Shown: positions 1-10,147, counted from the first letter of the stretch. The stretch: DNA of 64,000 bases from Desulfosediminicola ganghwensis (GCF_005116675.2 NZ_CP050699.1:3371001-3435000); one strand, 5' to 3'. Notes: generated from the letters alone by a model not told the origin. Translations and numbers: made by a program.

Positions 1-627
1 ATCGAGTGCAAAGGTAACCGTTCGTGGGGTCATTGTGTAACGGACCATCCTGTATTTCAGTTGCAGGATATTGGCGATTACCTTTTCCTCATCCTCTTCG
101 ATTTCTCCTGATTCCCGAGACAGGGTCGCTATAGTTCGCAACTCTTCAGCGGAGATATGTTCCTCGCCTGAACGGCCAGGGATGAGCCTGGTGATGGAGC
201 GGCATAGCCAAACAATTGGTTTCAGCACTATCACCATCCAACGGAGAGGATAAGCGATTACAGGAGCAAGTCGGTAGGCAAAGGTGACACCGATGGTCTT
301 AGGTAAAATCTCTGAAAAAATGAGAATAGAAAGGGTGAATACACCGGAAAACCAGATAACATTGTGATCACCGAATAATTTCGCGGCGGCAGCGCCGGCA
401 ACTGCAGCGCCTACCGTATTGGCGATAGTGTTCAGGGTGAGTATGGCGGTGATGGGTTCATCAATATCGGCTCGCAGGTTTTGCAGGTGTTTAGCTGAAT
501 TGTGCCCTGATTTTTTGAGCATCTCCACTTGGCTGGCAGACAGTGAATAGAGAACTGCTTCGCAAATGGAACAAAGTGCCGAGATTACGATGGCAAGAGA
601 TACTGCAGTTATAAGAGTGTTGAGCAC
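1..627 (-). CDS. CNNM/DUF21 (CorC/HlyC-type) membrane protein, 3' end cut by window
   Basis: Reading the minus strand from a GTG at 627 gives an open frame of 209 codons to the window edge. It begins VLNTLITAVSLAIVIS and continues with hydrophobic segments and phrases such as ILTLNTIANTVGAA and ILIFSEILPKTIG, typical of the DUF21 (CNNM) transmembrane domain of CorC/HlyC-like proteins, which are linked to Mg/Co transport or export. The segment RSGEEHISAEELRTI resembles the linker before the CBS-pair domain, which would lie outside the window. The GTG start is supported by AGGAG eight bases upstream. The gene is divergent from pepA. Family assignment is fairly safe; the transported ion is not determinable. 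Confidence 0.75.
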   Translation of the reverse strand, partial: MLNTLITAVSLAIVISALCSICEAVLYSLSASQVEMLKKSGHNSAKHLQNLRADIDEPITAILTLNTIANTVGAAVAGAAAAKLFGDHNVIWFSGVFTLSILIFSEILPKTIGVTFAYRLAPVIAYPLRWMVIVLKPIVWLCRSITRLIPGRSGEEHISAEELRTIATLSRESGEIEEDEEKVIANILQLKYRMVRYTMTPRTVTFALD

Positions 628-738
628 TGCTGGGACTCCTTAATGTATCCGTACAGGGAATATAGGAATAATTGTGATGGCAAATAGTTGCATGTGATTA
701 GCTTCGTATTACTTTACAATATACTTTGCACTAAAACG

Positions 739-765
739 ATTCGTTTCACGAATTATCTCGTGAAA
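739..765. promoter_or_regulatory. Overlapping inverted repeats upstream of pepA
   Basis: Two inverted repeats share sequence here: ATTCGT-TTC-ACGAAT (739-753) and TTTCACGA-N6-TCGTGAAA (744-765). They lie about 50 bases before pepA in the divergent intergenic region, a position suited to an operator. No regulator can be named. Confidence 0.4.
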
Positions 766-811
766 TACCAGAAAGAAAATCGAAACTCAACTATTCATAA
801 CAGGAATTACC

Positions 812-2335
812 ATGCATAAGACGAAGGTCGCTGTTTCTGAGAAAAACATTAACCTGATTAAAGGTGGCTTGCTGATATTTTTTGCAATTCAAGGTGAAGA
901 TGATGCAGTAGTGTGCTCTGATCTTGTTTTGCCATATCTCGATTCTTTACTTGAGTTGAAGGATTTCAAGGCTGGGGCAAATGAACGTGTCATTCTTTAT
1001 CCCAGTCAGATCCAGGTGAAAGATAAAAAGAGATCTTTGTTGGCAGACAGGCTGATGGTAGTCGGTCTCGGCAAGTTGAGTGACCAGGAGGAGCATCTCA
1101 GAATAGAAGCAGTGCGAAGCGCCGGCGGCACCATCAGTAAAGCCTGTGAGACTCTCAAGGTAAAGGATGTGAAGCTTGTTTGCGATGATATTGTTGGCAT
1201 GGAGCGGGCGGCAATGGCACATCATTTGGTTGAGGGAGTCGTGCTTGGCGACTATCGTTTCAAAAAATATAAAAAGGAAGACCCGGATACTCCAACCTTT
1301 GAGGGTATTTCTGAGATTACAGTATGCGTAGACACCCAGGCAGGCAAGGTTCGTAAAAGTGTGGCCAAGGCAATATCCATTGCGCATGCGGTGCATAGTG
1401 CCAGGAATATGGCCAATGAGCCGGGAAATAGCTGGACAGCCACAGATTTCGCTGATTACGCTTTGAAACTCGCGGAAGAAAAAGAACTGACTTGCAGGAT
1501 TATTGACAAGCCAAAAATGAAAAAGCTCGGTTTGCGCGGAATTCTGGCTGTGAATCAGGGCTCGGCTGAACCGCCGAAGCTTGTCATACTTGAGTATTCC
1601 CCGGCAAAAAAGAAAAAGTCAGTGATGTTGGTCGGCAAGGGGCTTACCTTTGATTCAGGTGGCGTGAGTTTAAAACCTGCAGCAGGTATGCAGAACATGA
1701 AGATGGATATGTGTGGCGGTGCTGCAGTTCTTGCCACCATGCAGGCCATAGCAGATCTCAAACCGGATGTGCATGTGATAGCGCTTATCCCGGCAACAGA
1801 CAATATGAGTGGCAGCTCGGCACTCAAGCCGGGTGATGTGATTCGCCATTACAACGATGTAACCGCTGAGATTGTCAACACAGATGCCGAGGGAAGGATA
1901 ATTCTGGGCGACGCGCTTGCATACGGCATAGAGAAGTATGAGCCCGATTGCGTAATTGATGTGGCCACTCTCACCGGTGCGGTGATTATAGGTCTCGGCC
2001 ATCATCATAGCGGTGTTCTGGGAAATGATGATCAACTGGTTGATGGGTTGATCGATGCTGGCCAGACCTGTTCCGAGCCACTGTGGCGTCTGCCGCTGAC
2101 CAAGGAGTATGAAAAGCAGATAGAGTCTGACGTGGCCGATATTAAAAATACCGGAGGGCGTGATGCCGGAACTATTACCGCCGCTGCATATCTGAAAAAC
2201 TTCGTAGGGGACACTCCCTGGGCTCACCTGGATATAGCCGGAACCGCATGGGACTTTACAGAAAAGAGTTATATTCCCAAAGGGCCATCTGGTATCGCAG
2301 TTCGGACTCTGACTGAGTTTATCTGTAAGAAGTAA
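812..2335 (+). CDS. pepA: Leucyl aminopeptidase (M17 cytosol aminopeptidase)
   Basis: This 507-residue protein is a two-metal cytosolic aminopeptidase that removes N-terminal residues from peptides. The C-terminal catalytic half carries GKGLTFDSGGVSLKP near residue 275 (metal-ligand lysine and aspartate) and the family signature NTDAEGRIILGDAL near residue 355 (metal-binding Asp and Glu, catalytic Arg). The less conserved N-terminal domain fills residues 1-170. Length matches the family (about 500). The gene stands alone: upstream is the divergent CNNM gene, downstream are hairpins and the convergent dus gene. Confidence 0.95.
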   Translation: MHKTKVAVSEKNINLIKGGLLIFFAIQGEDDAVVCSDLVLPYLDSLLELKDFKAGANERVILYPSQIQVKDKKRSLLADRLMVVGLGKLSDQEEHLRIEAVRSAGGTISKACETLKVKDVKLVCDDIVGMERAAMAHHLVEGVVLGDYRFKKYKKEDPDTPTFEGISEITVCVDTQAGKVRKSVAKAISIAHAVHSARNMANEPGNSWTATDFADYALKLAEEKELTCRIIDKPKMKKLGLRGILAVNQGSAEPPKLVILEYSPAKKKKSVMLVGKGLTFDSGGVSLKPAAGMQNMKMDMCGGAAVLATMQAIADLKPDVHVIALIPATDNMSGSSALKPGDVIRHYNDVTAEIVNTDAEGRIILGDALAYGIEKYEPDCVIDVATLTGAVIIGLGHHHSGVLGNDDQLVDGLIDAGQTCSEPLWRLPLTKEYEKQIESDVADIKNTGGRDAGTITAAAYLKNFVGDTPWAHLDIAGTAWDFTEKSYIPKGPSGIAVRTLTEFICKK

Positions 2336-2425
2336 TAGAGGATTACGTGCCCCGCCTGAAAAAGAGTTGGGGCATCTTCTATCTGGTGATACTACGTCTC
2401 ATTTTGAGAGCTGAGAAGTGTTTTT

Positions 2426-2462
2426 AACCTCTTACTTCTTACCCTTTTTGAAGTAAGAGGTT
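2426..2462. terminator. 13-bp stem-loop between convergent pepA and dus
   Basis: AACCTCTTACTTC at 2426-2438 pairs perfectly with GAAGTAAGAGGTT at 2450-2462. It abuts the dus stop codon. Neither strand has a proper T-tract after the stem, so it is a strong hairpin but an atypical terminator. A weaker TGCCCC/GGGGCA stem lies between it and the pepA stop. Confidence 0.5.
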
Positions 2463-2465
2463 CAA

Positions 2466-3401
2466 CTATCTCGATAAAGACGTGTCCATTAAAACCTTCA
2501 GATTTTCGAAGCTTGGGCAGTCGTATATTGCTTTTCTCATTTTAGAACTGCCAGGCAGACCTTTAAAATATCTGCCAAGATGGTTTTTAATGCAGCCGAT
2601 CATTCGTTCAACCGGCAGGAACTGTTCCATAAGCTCCATGTGTCTTTGGGCTCCCTCTAGAATCGCACGTTCGTTGACTGGTCGGCCCTTCTCAGAAAAC
2701 ACCCAGGGGTTGCCGAGTGCTCCCCGACCGACCATAACACCATCGCAGCCGGTCTCGGCCATCATATCAATGCCGTCCTGATACGTTTCGATATCACCGT
2801 TACCAATGACCGGGATAGAGACAGCTGCCTTCACCCTGGTGATCATGGTCCTGTCAGCAAGGCCTGTAAAACCCTGGGCCCAGGTTCTGCCATGGATGAT
2901 CAGTGCAGAAGCTCCGGACCCTTCAGCCATTCTGGCAAATTCGACAGCATTCTGGTTGCTGGCGGTGGGGCCGGATCGAAATTTAACAGTGACTGGCACC
3001 TTGCAGTTGGCCCTGACCTTCAGAATAATCTGTTCGGCAGTATCAACCGTGGTCATAAGGGCTGCACCGGCGCCGCGCTTGGTTACCTTCTTGACTGGGC
3101 ATCCCATATTGATATCTATCATGTCGGGATTATACTCACTCATGATGCCGGCAGCCTCTCCCATAACATCGGGTTCAGCGCCAAAAAGCTGAAAGGCTAC
3201 AGGCTGTTCGGCTTGAACGGATTGCATCATGGAGATCGTTTTTTCCTGCCTGAAGGCGAGTCCATGGCAACTGATCATTTCAGAAACGCAATAACCTGCG
3301 CCAAATTCTTTGCAGAGCAGGCGGAAAGGAAGATCGGTGTATCCGGCTAGTGGGGCCAGCACAAATGGGGTGGAAAAATGCAGATGGTCGATACTGAGCA
3401 T
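2466..3401 (-). CDS. dus: tRNA-dihydrouridine synthase (DusB-like)
   Basis: This FMN-dependent enzyme reduces uridines in the tRNA D-loop. It has the N-terminal TIM-barrel signature VLAPLAGYTDLPFRLL, the NMGCPVKKV motif holding the catalytic cysteine, and a phosphate-binding region GVMVGRGALGNPW. I chose ATG at 3401 (MLSIDHLHF), giving 311 residues, because family members begin just before the APLAG strand. A longer TTG-initiated frame from 3437 is possible; neither has a clear ribosome site. The gene follows the dnaB-leuS-lptE terminator and so probably has its own promoter. The paralogue class (A, B or C) is inferred only loosely. Confidence 0.9.
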   Translation of the reverse strand: MLSIDHLHFSTPFVLAPLAGYTDLPFRLLCKEFGAGYCVSEMISCHGLAFRQEKTISMMQSVQAEQPVAFQLFGAEPDVMGEAAGIMSEYNPDMIDINMGCPVKKVTKRGAGAALMTTVDTAEQIILKVRANCKVPVTVKFRSGPTASNQNAVEFARMAEGSGASALIIHGRTWAQGFTGLADRTMITRVKAAVSIPVIGNGDIETYQDGIDMMAETGCDGVMVGRGALGNPWVFSEKGRPVNERAILEGAQRHMELMEQFLPVERMIGCIKNHLGRYFKGLPGSSKMRKAIYDCPSFENLKVLMDTSLSR

Positions 3402-3470
3402 TGTAAAAGCGGTATAAAATTCAGGTATCCTGCTCAAGGCAGGAAGTGAACTAACATAGAGTTAGTATAA

Positions 3471-3523
3471 GAAACAAAAAACCTGATGTCGCCATGCTGT
3501 TTAAAAAAATGGCTGGCATCAGG
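3471..3523 (-). terminator. Intrinsic terminator of the dnaB-leuS-lptE unit
   Basis: On the minus strand CCTGATGCCAGCCAT pairs imperfectly with a segment ending GACATCAGG, and the stem is followed by TTTTTTGTTTC. It lies 31 bases after the lptE stop. Confidence 0.85.
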
Positions 3524-3553
3524 CCTCTGTTAAAACAAAAGAAGAGCAATGAA

Positions 3554-4087
3554 CTACTGTTGCTGTGCGATCTCCAGTTTAGGTAATTGCACCAACGCTC
3601 TTTGATAAATCTTCTGAGCCAGGTCATCGACGATGATATCCAGAGCTTTCTCTCGGTTGGAACGATTGCTTTCAGCTGAGTCACCAATCAGGTAATCCTG
3701 AGTCCAGACCTCTCCGGGCTGCTCAAGGACAATAGTTTCCGAGCCGATATCTTTCATCACATATCTGGTCTTTAAACGAACCTTGACCTCCGTTGCGTCG
3801 TTGCCTGAACCGTAGGAAAGGGTGGGCAGATCAATGGAGACGATCTCACCGGCAAGAATGAGGTCTGCACCTTCCTGATTCTTAGAGATTTTTATTGAAC
3901 CGGATTTTTGAAACCAGCGAACAAGCGCCTGGTAAATATCGTTGTCAAGGCCGAGCTCACTGGTACGATTTTCCCAGGTCTTGAGATAGATTACTTTTTG
4001 GGGACCATTGTAAACATATGGGTTACGATAACCGCATGCGACAATAAACAACGCGACAAACGCCAGAAGAGGAACGTATCGGCTCAT
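3554..4087 (-). CDS. lptE: LPS-assembly lipoprotein LptE
   Basis: The 177-residue protein starts MSRYVPLLAFVALFIVACGYRN: a short signal peptide ending in a lipobox with the modifiable cysteine at residue 17, followed by the GYR start typical of mature LptE. LptE plugs the LptD beta-barrel and helps place lipopolysaccharide in the outer membrane. Later segments (YGSGNDATEVKVRLKTRYV, then a helix NREKALDIIVDDLAQ) fit the LptE fold. I rejected the longer upstream frame from 4183 because only the ATG at 4087 exposes a signal peptide; GGGAGAA lies upstream. The leuS-lptE order is common in Gram-negative bacteria. Confidence 0.88.
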   Translation of the reverse strand: MSRYVPLLAFVALFIVACGYRNPYVYNGPQKVIYLKTWENRTSELGLDNDIYQALVRWFQKSGSIKISKNQEGADLILAGEIVSIDLPTLSYGSGNDATEVKVRLKTRYVMKDIGSETIVLEQPGEVWTQDYLIGDSAESNRSNREKALDIIVDDLAQKIYQRALVQLPKLEIAQQQ

Positions 4088-4152
4088 TGTTTTCAACGAA
4101 GTTCTCCCTGTATTGGATTTAAATGTTCGAGTAAAAGAAGGATGATTAATCA

Positions 4153-4188
4153 GTGGATTGCAGTGCTTATTTTGTACCTGCAATCCAC
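4153..4188. other. Perfect 11-bp stem-loop between leuS and lptE
   Basis: GTGGATTGCAG (4153-4163) pairs with CTGCAATCCAC (4178-4188) over a 14-base loop. There is no T-tract after it on the minus strand, so it may act as a processing or attenuation element within the leuS-lptE transcript rather than as a full terminator. Confidence 0.5.
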
Positions 4189-4200
4189 AAAATCTTAGTC

Positions 4201-6693
4201 TTAAACGACAATATTCACAAGCTTCTTCTTGACCACAATAGTCTTTTTCACCTGCTGACCATCGATGAATCGCTGAACATTGGCATCAGACAGGGCGAGT
4301 TCTTTGATTGCCTCATCATCAATATCCGCAGGTACCTGAAGGCGGGATCTCACTTTTCCTTTCACCTGGACGACGATGGTCAGCATATCCTCTTTGGCTG
4401 CTTCTGCATCATATGATGGCCAGGGTTGGTCATCAACCAGTGAGGTGTGGCCAATTTCCTGCCACATCTCGGCGCAAAAATGAGGAACCATTGGTGAGAG
4501 TAGAATCAACAATGATTCAACTGCCTGAAAAACAGTACCGGCTTCAGCCTGGGCATCTTTTTCGGGATCGGTGACACTCGTCATGGTGTTGAACAATTCC
4601 ATACCACCACTAATCGCGGTGTTGAAGTGGAAGTTGTTCTCAATATTCTCACTCACCCTTTTAATGGTCTGATGGGTTTTGCGATGCAGGGTACGCCCGG
4701 TGTCACTTAACTCCGCGGGAAGTGCAGGCTGTTCCTTGAGTTCAGGGCGGGAAGTGATGAACCTGTAGACCCTGTTCAAAAAACGTGAGCAGCCTTCAAC
4801 GCCCTGGGAGTTCCATTCCAGATCTTTCTCTGGCGGAGCGGCGAAGAGGCTGAAGAGACGAACTGTGTCGGCACCATACTCCTGAATGAGGTCATGTGGG
4901 TCGACCACATTACCTTTTGATTTAGACATTTTGGCGCCGTCTTTAATTACCATGCCCTGGGTAAGCAGGTTGGTAAACGGCTCGTCTACGTTCAGGTAAC
5001 CGAGGTCTCTAAGCACTTTGGTGAAAAAACGGGAGTAGAGCAGGTGCAGGATGGCGTGTTCAACTCCGCCAATATACTGATCTACCGGCAGCCAGTGTGA
5101 CGCTTTCTCCTTGTCGAGCGGGGCATCGGTAAAAGCCGGGCAGGTGTAGCGAGCGAAGTACCAGGAAGATTCCACGAAGGTATCCATGGTATCTGTCTCG
5201 CGCCGTGCCTTGGCCCCGCAAGTGGGGCAGCTGGTCTCGATGAAGGATGGACGCTGGTGCAGGGGTCTGCAGCTTGCACCGGTTTCATCTTTATCTTCAG
5301 GCAGCATTACCGGCAGTTCCTCGTCGGGGACCGGCACGATGCCGCAACTGTCACAGTGGATCATTGGGATCGGAGCACCCCAGTAACGTTGACGGGAGAC
5401 ACCCCAGTCACGCAGACGGTAGGTGATGTGCGGCGAACCGAAACCGTTTTGCACAGCATAATCTATAACTTTTTTCTTGGCCTCTTCAGACTCGACGCCA
5501 TCGAACTGACCGGAATTCACCAGAGTACCGCCAACGGTGGAAGCGTTCTCCATGGTTGCGGGATCGAGGGTCTCACCTTCAGGAATAACGACCGGTTTGA
5601 TGGGCAGATCATATTTACGGGCAAACTCAAAGTCACGCTCGTCATGGGCAGGAACAGCCATCACCGCACCCGTGCCGTACTCGATCAGGACGAAGTTGGC
5701 TATAAATACAGGGACTTTCTCTCCGTTGTACGGGTTGATGCAGTACTTGCCGGTGAAAATACCTTTTTTGACCTGCTCGTCTTCTGGAGTTTGCTGCTGT
5801 TTTTCTTCCAGGATTTCAACGATAAAATCACGGATTTCCTGTTCATTGTCAGCGCCTGAAATAAGTGTATCTACCAGCGGGTGTTCTGCCGCCACCGACA
5901 TAAAGGTAACGCCGAAGATGGTGTCTGGTCTGGTGGTGAAGATTGATATCTTCTCATCCATACCATCAACCTGGAAGTCGCAGGCGAGACCGGTGGATTT
6001 GCCGATCCAGTTTCGTTGCATGGTCAGAACTTTTTCGGGCCAACCGGTCAGTTGGTCAAGGTCAGCCAGGAGTTCTTCTGCGTAGTCAGTGATCTTGAAG
6101 AACCAGCCATTCATCTTGCGAGGCTTAATCGCCTGGTCGCAGCGCCAGCAGAGACCGTCAATTACCTGCTCGTTGGCGAGGACGGTCTGGCAGTTGTCAC
6201 ACCAGTTGACGGTGGTGGTCTTCTGGTAGATAATCCCTCTCTTGTACATCTCAATGAAAAGGATCTGCTCCCATTTGTAGTATTTGGCGTTGCAGGTTGC
6301 GATTTCGCGACCCCAATCGTACGAGAGGCCGAGCTGCTGCAGCTGATTACGCATGTAATCGATGTTCGAATAGGTCCAGGCGGCAGGATGGCTGTTGTTT
6401 TTCTGGGCAGCGTTTTCTGCAGGTAAACCGAAGGCATCCCAACCCATCGGATGGAGCACATTGTAACCTTTCATGCGCTTGTATCTGGCGACAACATCAC
6501 CTATCGAGTAATTGCGAACATGGCCCATGTGAATTCGGCCGGAAGGGTAGGGGAACATCTCAAGTACGTAATATTTTTCCTTGCTGTCGTCCTCTTCAGC
6601 CTTGTACTTCTCTGATTCCGCCCAACTCTGCTGCCATTTCTCCTCAATGGCTTTGAAGTCATATCTATTGCTTTTAGTCTGACTACTGATCAT
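4201..6693 (-). CDS. leuS: Leucyl-tRNA synthetase
   Basis: This 830-residue class Ia synthetase charges tRNA-Leu. It has the HIGH-type motif HMGH near residue 55, a CP1 editing domain in the middle, zinc-type cysteine pairs (CDNC, CWRC), and KMSKSKGN near residue 587, followed by the anticodon-binding and C-terminal domains. I chose ATG at 6693 (MISSQTKSN) because GAGGAAG sits just upstream; the frame stays open 18 codons further. It lies 79 bp after dnaB and is followed by lptE, so the three probably share a transcript. Confidence 0.96.
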   Translation of the reverse strand: MISSQTKSNRYDFKAIEEKWQQSWAESEKYKAEEDDSKEKYYVLEMFPYPSGRIHMGHVRNYSIGDVVARYKRMKGYNVLHPMGWDAFGLPAENAAQKNNSHPAAWTYSNIDYMRNQLQQLGLSYDWGREIATCNAKYYKWEQILFIEMYKRGIIYQKTTTVNWCDNCQTVLANEQVIDGLCWRCDQAIKPRKMNGWFFKITDYAEELLADLDQLTGWPEKVLTMQRNWIGKSTGLACDFQVDGMDEKISIFTTRPDTIFGVTFMSVAAEHPLVDTLISGADNEQEIRDFIVEILEEKQQQTPEDEQVKKGIFTGKYCINPYNGEKVPVFIANFVLIEYGTGAVMAVPAHDERDFEFARKYDLPIKPVVIPEGETLDPATMENASTVGGTLVNSGQFDGVESEEAKKKVIDYAVQNGFGSPHITYRLRDWGVSRQRYWGAPIPMIHCDSCGIVPVPDEELPVMLPEDKDETGASCRPLHQRPSFIETSCPTCGAKARRETDTMDTFVESSWYFARYTCPAFTDAPLDKEKASHWLPVDQYIGGVEHAILHLLYSRFFTKVLRDLGYLNVDEPFTNLLTQGMVIKDGAKMSKSKGNVVDPHDLIQEYGADTVRLFSLFAAPPEKDLEWNSQGVEGCSRFLNRVYRFITSRPELKEQPALPAELSDTGRTLHRKTHQTIKRVSENIENNFHFNTAISGGMELFNTMTSVTDPEKDAQAEAGTVFQAVESLLILLSPMVPHFCAEMWQEIGHTSLVDDQPWPSYDAEAAKEDMLTIVVQVKGKVRSRLQVPADIDDEAIKELALSDANVQRFIDGQQVKKTIVVKKKLVNIVV

Positions 6694-6772
6694 AATTCTT
6701 CCTCGATAGGGATATGGAATGTAAGGTGCTACCGTATTGCGTGTCATTATCAGTGACAGCCATCAGATTATA

Positions 6773-8161
6773 TTAGCTCTGATAATCAGATTCCTCGTCA
6801 TTTATCAAGTTTTCAAATCTGGTAATAGTATTATTGAAATGCAACTTGACTGTTCCTGTCGGACCGTTACGCTGCTTACCGATAATGATCTCGGCAATAC
6901 CGCGATTTGGGTTGTCTTCCGCCTTGTTATACACTTCATCACGATAAATAAAGGTGATGATATCGGCGTCCTGTTCGATTGCACCGGACTCACGCAGATC
7001 ACTCATCATCGGCCGTTTATCGGTACGACTCTCAAGAGATCTGTTCAGCTGGGAAAGGGCAATGACAGGAATGTTATGTTCTTTGGCGAGCGCTTTCAAA
7101 GATCGAGAAATCTCACTGATTTCCTGGGTTCGGTTTTCTGTGGAATCCCTGCCTCGCATCAGCTGAAGATAATCTACGACTATGAGGCCAATGTCATATT
7201 GCGCAGCAAGTCGGCGAACTTTAGCACGCATTTCAAGAACCGAAATAGCTGGTTGATCATCAATATACAGTGGTGCTTCCGAGAGCATACCCACTGCACG
7301 TGTGAGCTTTGGCCAATCTTCATCATGAAGTTTACCGGTTCGCATTCTCTGGGAATCAACTCGGCCTACGGAACTCAGCAAACGCATTACCAACTGTTCC
7401 TTGGACATCTCGAGACTGAATACAGCAACACCAATTTTTTCTTCAATCGCAGCGCTCTGAGCAATATTCATTGCAAAAGAAGTCTTACCCATAGAAGGGC
7501 GGGCCGCCAGGATAATGAGGTCGGAGGGTTGAAGGCCGGCGGTCATTTTGTCGAGCGTGGGGTAGCCAGTTGGAACACCGGTAATAAGCTCCTTGCGCTT
7601 GAAAAGTTGTTCGATTGCGGCAAAGGCATCGGGAACAATCTGCTTAACAGGAGTAAATTTCTGGCCGCTCTTGGAACCGGCAATTTCAAAAATCGCCTGC
7701 TCCGCCTGGTCAACAAGAAGATCTATCTCTCCCTGCTCCTCATAGCAGCGGGAGGCAATATCGGTGTTGACTTCAATCAAACGCCTGAGGATGGATTTCT
7801 GGCGAACGATTTTGGCGTAGGTGGCAATGTTGGCTGTGACGGGAACGATAGAGGTAAGCGTTGCCAGGTAGGCGGCACCTCCAACCTGTTCTAACTGATT
7901 GCGGTCATTGAGCAGGTTGCTGATGGTCAACAGATCCTGTGGCTCATTGGCCTCAAAAAGGTCAATCATCGCCTCGTAAATGATCCTGTGTGCTTCCCGA
8001 TAAAAGTCATCGGATTTGAGAATTTCGAGGACGGTACCAAAGGATTTGTCCTTGAGCAGGATCGATCCAAGAACGGATTGCTCAGCCTCAAGATTCTGAG
8101 GCGGCACTCTCTTCGAAATAGAGGATTGTTGCGGTGGAGGCGCGAATTCATTCATAGTCAT
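6773..8161 (-). CDS. dnaB: Replicative DNA helicase DnaB
   Basis: The 462-residue protein has the N-terminal helical domain (from PPQNLEAEQSVLGSIL) and a RecA-like C-terminal motor: Walker A ARPSMGKTSFAMNIA near residue 224, Walker B IVVDYLQLM, and the DnaB signature SQLNRSLESR followed by LRESGAIEQDAD. It unwinds DNA at the fork as a hexamer loaded by DnaC/DciA-type partners. Its start codon lies just past the terminator of the ribosomal-protein unit, so dnaB begins a separate transcription unit that continues into leuS. Confidence 0.96.
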   Translation of the reverse strand: MTMNEFAPPPQQSSISKRVPPQNLEAEQSVLGSILLKDKSFGTVLEILKSDDFYREAHRIIYEAMIDLFEANEPQDLLTISNLLNDRNQLEQVGGAAYLATLTSIVPVTANIATYAKIVRQKSILRRLIEVNTDIASRCYEEQGEIDLLVDQAEQAIFEIAGSKSGQKFTPVKQIVPDAFAAIEQLFKRKELITGVPTGYPTLDKMTAGLQPSDLIILAARPSMGKTSFAMNIAQSAAIEEKIGVAVFSLEMSKEQLVMRLLSSVGRVDSQRMRTGKLHDEDWPKLTRAVGMLSEAPLYIDDQPAISVLEMRAKVRRLAAQYDIGLIVVDYLQLMRGRDSTENRTQEISEISRSLKALAKEHNIPVIALSQLNRSLESRTDKRPMMSDLRESGAIEQDADIITFIYRDEVYNKAEDNPNRGIAEIIIGKQRNGPTGTVKLHFNNTITRFENLINDEESDYQS

Positions 8162-8192
8162 GTGGCCATTAAAAGATGTTAAATTTTAACAG

Positions 8193-8239
8193 CTTAAAAG
8201 AAAAACACACCATGCAGGCCAAGCCTGTATGGTGTGTTT
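8193..8239 (-). terminator. Intrinsic terminator after rplI
   Basis: On the minus strand a 17-bp stem (one G-T wobble) with loop TTG is followed by TTTTTCTTTT. Arms occupy 8203-8219 and 8223-8239. It separates the rpsF-rplI unit from dnaB. Confidence 0.92.
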
Positions 8240-8342
8240 CGTCATAGCTGTACACAGCCGGACACTCTATTGCATTGCGGCCGGCGGTACACGGTATGTT
8301 CTGCTGAAACTGTTCGAGCAGTCACCCGGCGTATCGGCAGGA

Positions 8343-8798
8343 TTATGCTTCGCTGGATGCGCGCACAACCTTAACGGTAACCTCGGTTACCAGCTGAAAG
8401 CCAACCTTGACCGTGACAGAGTTTTCGCCAAGAGTTTTGATCGGATCGGGAAGTACGATCTGTTTCTTGTCGATGACAACACCCATTTCTGCAAGTTTAG
8501 CGCAGATATCGGCATTGGTTACTGAACCGAAGAGACGCTCGTCTTCACCGGCAAGCTGCTCGATTACGATCTCGCGACCAGCAATCTTCTTGGCGAGAGC
8601 CTCTGCTACCTTACGCTCCTCAGCCAGACGTGCTGCTATTTCCGCCTTGTTCTGCTCGAGAACTTCGAGGTTCTCTTTGGTGGCGAGAACCGCTTTGCCC
8701 TGGGGCAGGAGGTAGTTGCGGCCGTAACCGGGCTTGACGGTAACGACATCACCCTCTTGACCAATCGAGCTGATGGTTTCCTTTAAGATGAGTTCCAT
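8343..8798 (-). CDS. rplI: 50S ribosomal protein L9
   Basis: The 151-residue protein starts MELILKETISSIGQEGDVV and contains the L9 signature GYGRNYLLPQGKAVLAT, then the long connecting helix and a C-terminal rRNA-binding domain. AAGGAG lies six bases before the ATG. Last gene of the rpsF-rpsR-DUF2232-rplI unit. Confidence 0.97.
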   Translation of the reverse strand: MELILKETISSIGQEGDVVTVKPGYGRNYLLPQGKAVLATKENLEVLEQNKAEIAARLAEERKVAEALAKKIAGREIVIEQLAGEDERLFGSVTNADICAKLAEMGVVIDKKQIVLPDPIKTLGENSVTVKVGFQLVTEVTVKVVRASSEA

Positions 8799-8855
8799 TT
8801 TTAACTCCTTGTAGTGTGTATGTAAAATCAGTTCTGATTATGCTGTGAACAGATT

Positions 8856-9839
8856 TTATTCGTCTTGTGAATCCTCTTTGGACTCTGTATCAGGGACGTT
8901 CAGTTTACGGAGATTCAGCCAGGTATCGGCAACGCCAACCATGAGCAGCACTATCGTCCCAAGGGACTGTAATACTATCATCACGTAGATAAATGATCGT
9001 AACAGGATCGGTACATTCCACTTGTTCATGTAAAAAACACATACTGCAAAGCCTTGCATGCAGTACAGCACGCTGAGCAATATCAAGATATTGACAGCGA
9101 CCCCTTTAATGATACCCAGGGGTAAGAACGCCATGAACGCGCTGAGTATACCGAGCCAGATCAATTTATCCGGCAATTGCCAAAATCTATAACGGGGCCA
9201 AACCTGCCGACCGGTATATTTATGTACCAGTCTGTTGCCGAGCACCATGGTAAACCAGGTGGAAAACATAGCAAAGCTGAGGAAGATAGCAGGTAAAATG
9301 ATCGGTATGATCACCTTCATCTGCTCCAATGTCGCCTCAAGCATTATAGCTGTGTCTGCGCCAACTTGCTCGTTTTGGCTATATTCTTTTACAACGCTGT
9401 CTATCCCCGAACTCAGGGTAGTCTGAATTGCGATGTAAGGAGAATTGCCCGTTACCGCTCCTACCCCTGCGATTAAAAGTCCCCAGCATGCCCCTAGAGT
9501 AGCAGCGCACTTGAGACCTGACATCGCGGGAGAATCTCCTCGTAGCGCAGATTTCGCCAGAACATAGCCGGCAGGAATCAGCGCAAGAGAAAACAGCAGA
9601 ACGTCAAAGGGTTGCGTAAACAGTCCTACCAGGACTCCAAGTCCCGCTCCTGCCAAGATATATCGACCACCAATGAAGGTGCCGTATTTGATCAGGAAAA
9701 CGAAAACCAGAATCGGCAGGAAAAGTTGCACCCAACCAAACAGAGACCACTCTAGCCCGGGCAAGATAACAGCAACAAAAATAAGTGCTATGTTGCCGAA
9801 AATACGCTTAATATCCGGCTGATGGTTTGTCTGGTCCAC
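8856..9839 (-). CDS. DUF2232 (YybS-like) integral membrane protein
   Basis: This 327-residue protein has about eight hydrophobic segments, with a soluble stretch near residues 150-180 and a charged tail (DTESKEDSQDE). The fold and its place between rpsR and rplI match the DUF2232/YybS family, which keeps this position in many deltaproteobacteria and Firmicutes. Its biochemical role is unknown. It is 25 bp after rpsR and 57 bp before rplI, so it is co-transcribed with them. Confidence 0.82.
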   Translation of the reverse strand: MDQTNHQPDIKRIFGNIALIFVAVILPGLEWSLFGWVQLFLPILVFVFLIKYGTFIGGRYILAGAGLGVLVGLFTQPFDVLLFSLALIPAGYVLAKSALRGDSPAMSGLKCAATLGACWGLLIAGVGAVTGNSPYIAIQTTLSSGIDSVVKEYSQNEQVGADTAIMLEATLEQMKVIIPIILPAIFLSFAMFSTWFTMVLGNRLVHKYTGRQVWPRYRFWQLPDKLIWLGILSAFMAFLPLGIIKGVAVNILILLSVLYCMQGFAVCVFYMNKWNVPILLRSFIYVMIVLQSLGTIVLLMVGVADTWLNLRKLNVPDTESKEDSQDE

Positions 9840-9864
9840 CGTACTGAATCCCTTAATCTACTAA

Positions 9865-10107
9865 TTACCCCTGAGAAGAACCAGAGTATGGCAGAAGTGC
9901 GATGTGACGTGCCTGCTTAATTGCTTCGCAGAGCTGACGCTGATGGGTCGCACAGGTACCGAGGATACGGCGAGGTATAATTTTACCACGCTCGGTCACA
10001 AAGCTCCGCAGAGTTTTAACGTCTTTATAGTTGATTTCCAACTCTTTGTCTGCGCAGAATCTGCAGACTTTTTTACGAGAGAAAAATTTCTTTTGTGGTC
10101 GTGCCAT
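9865..10107 (-). CDS. rpsR: 30S ribosomal protein S18
   Basis: The 80-residue protein has the S18 core [20 protein letters not shown] followed by [18 protein letters not shown]. The cysteines in CRFC and GTC suggest a zinc-binding (C+) form. Its partner S6 is encoded just upstream. There is no ssb between the two genes, unlike in many bacteria; ssb is at 28.4 kb. Confidence 0.97.
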   Translation of the reverse strand: MARPQKKFFSRKKVCRFCADKELEINYKDVKTLRSFVTERGKIIPRRILGTCATHQRQLCEAIKQARHIALLPYSGSSQG

Positions 10108-10147
10108 CGTAGAATCTCCTGTTTTGTAACGAATTTAGAGCGGCTGC

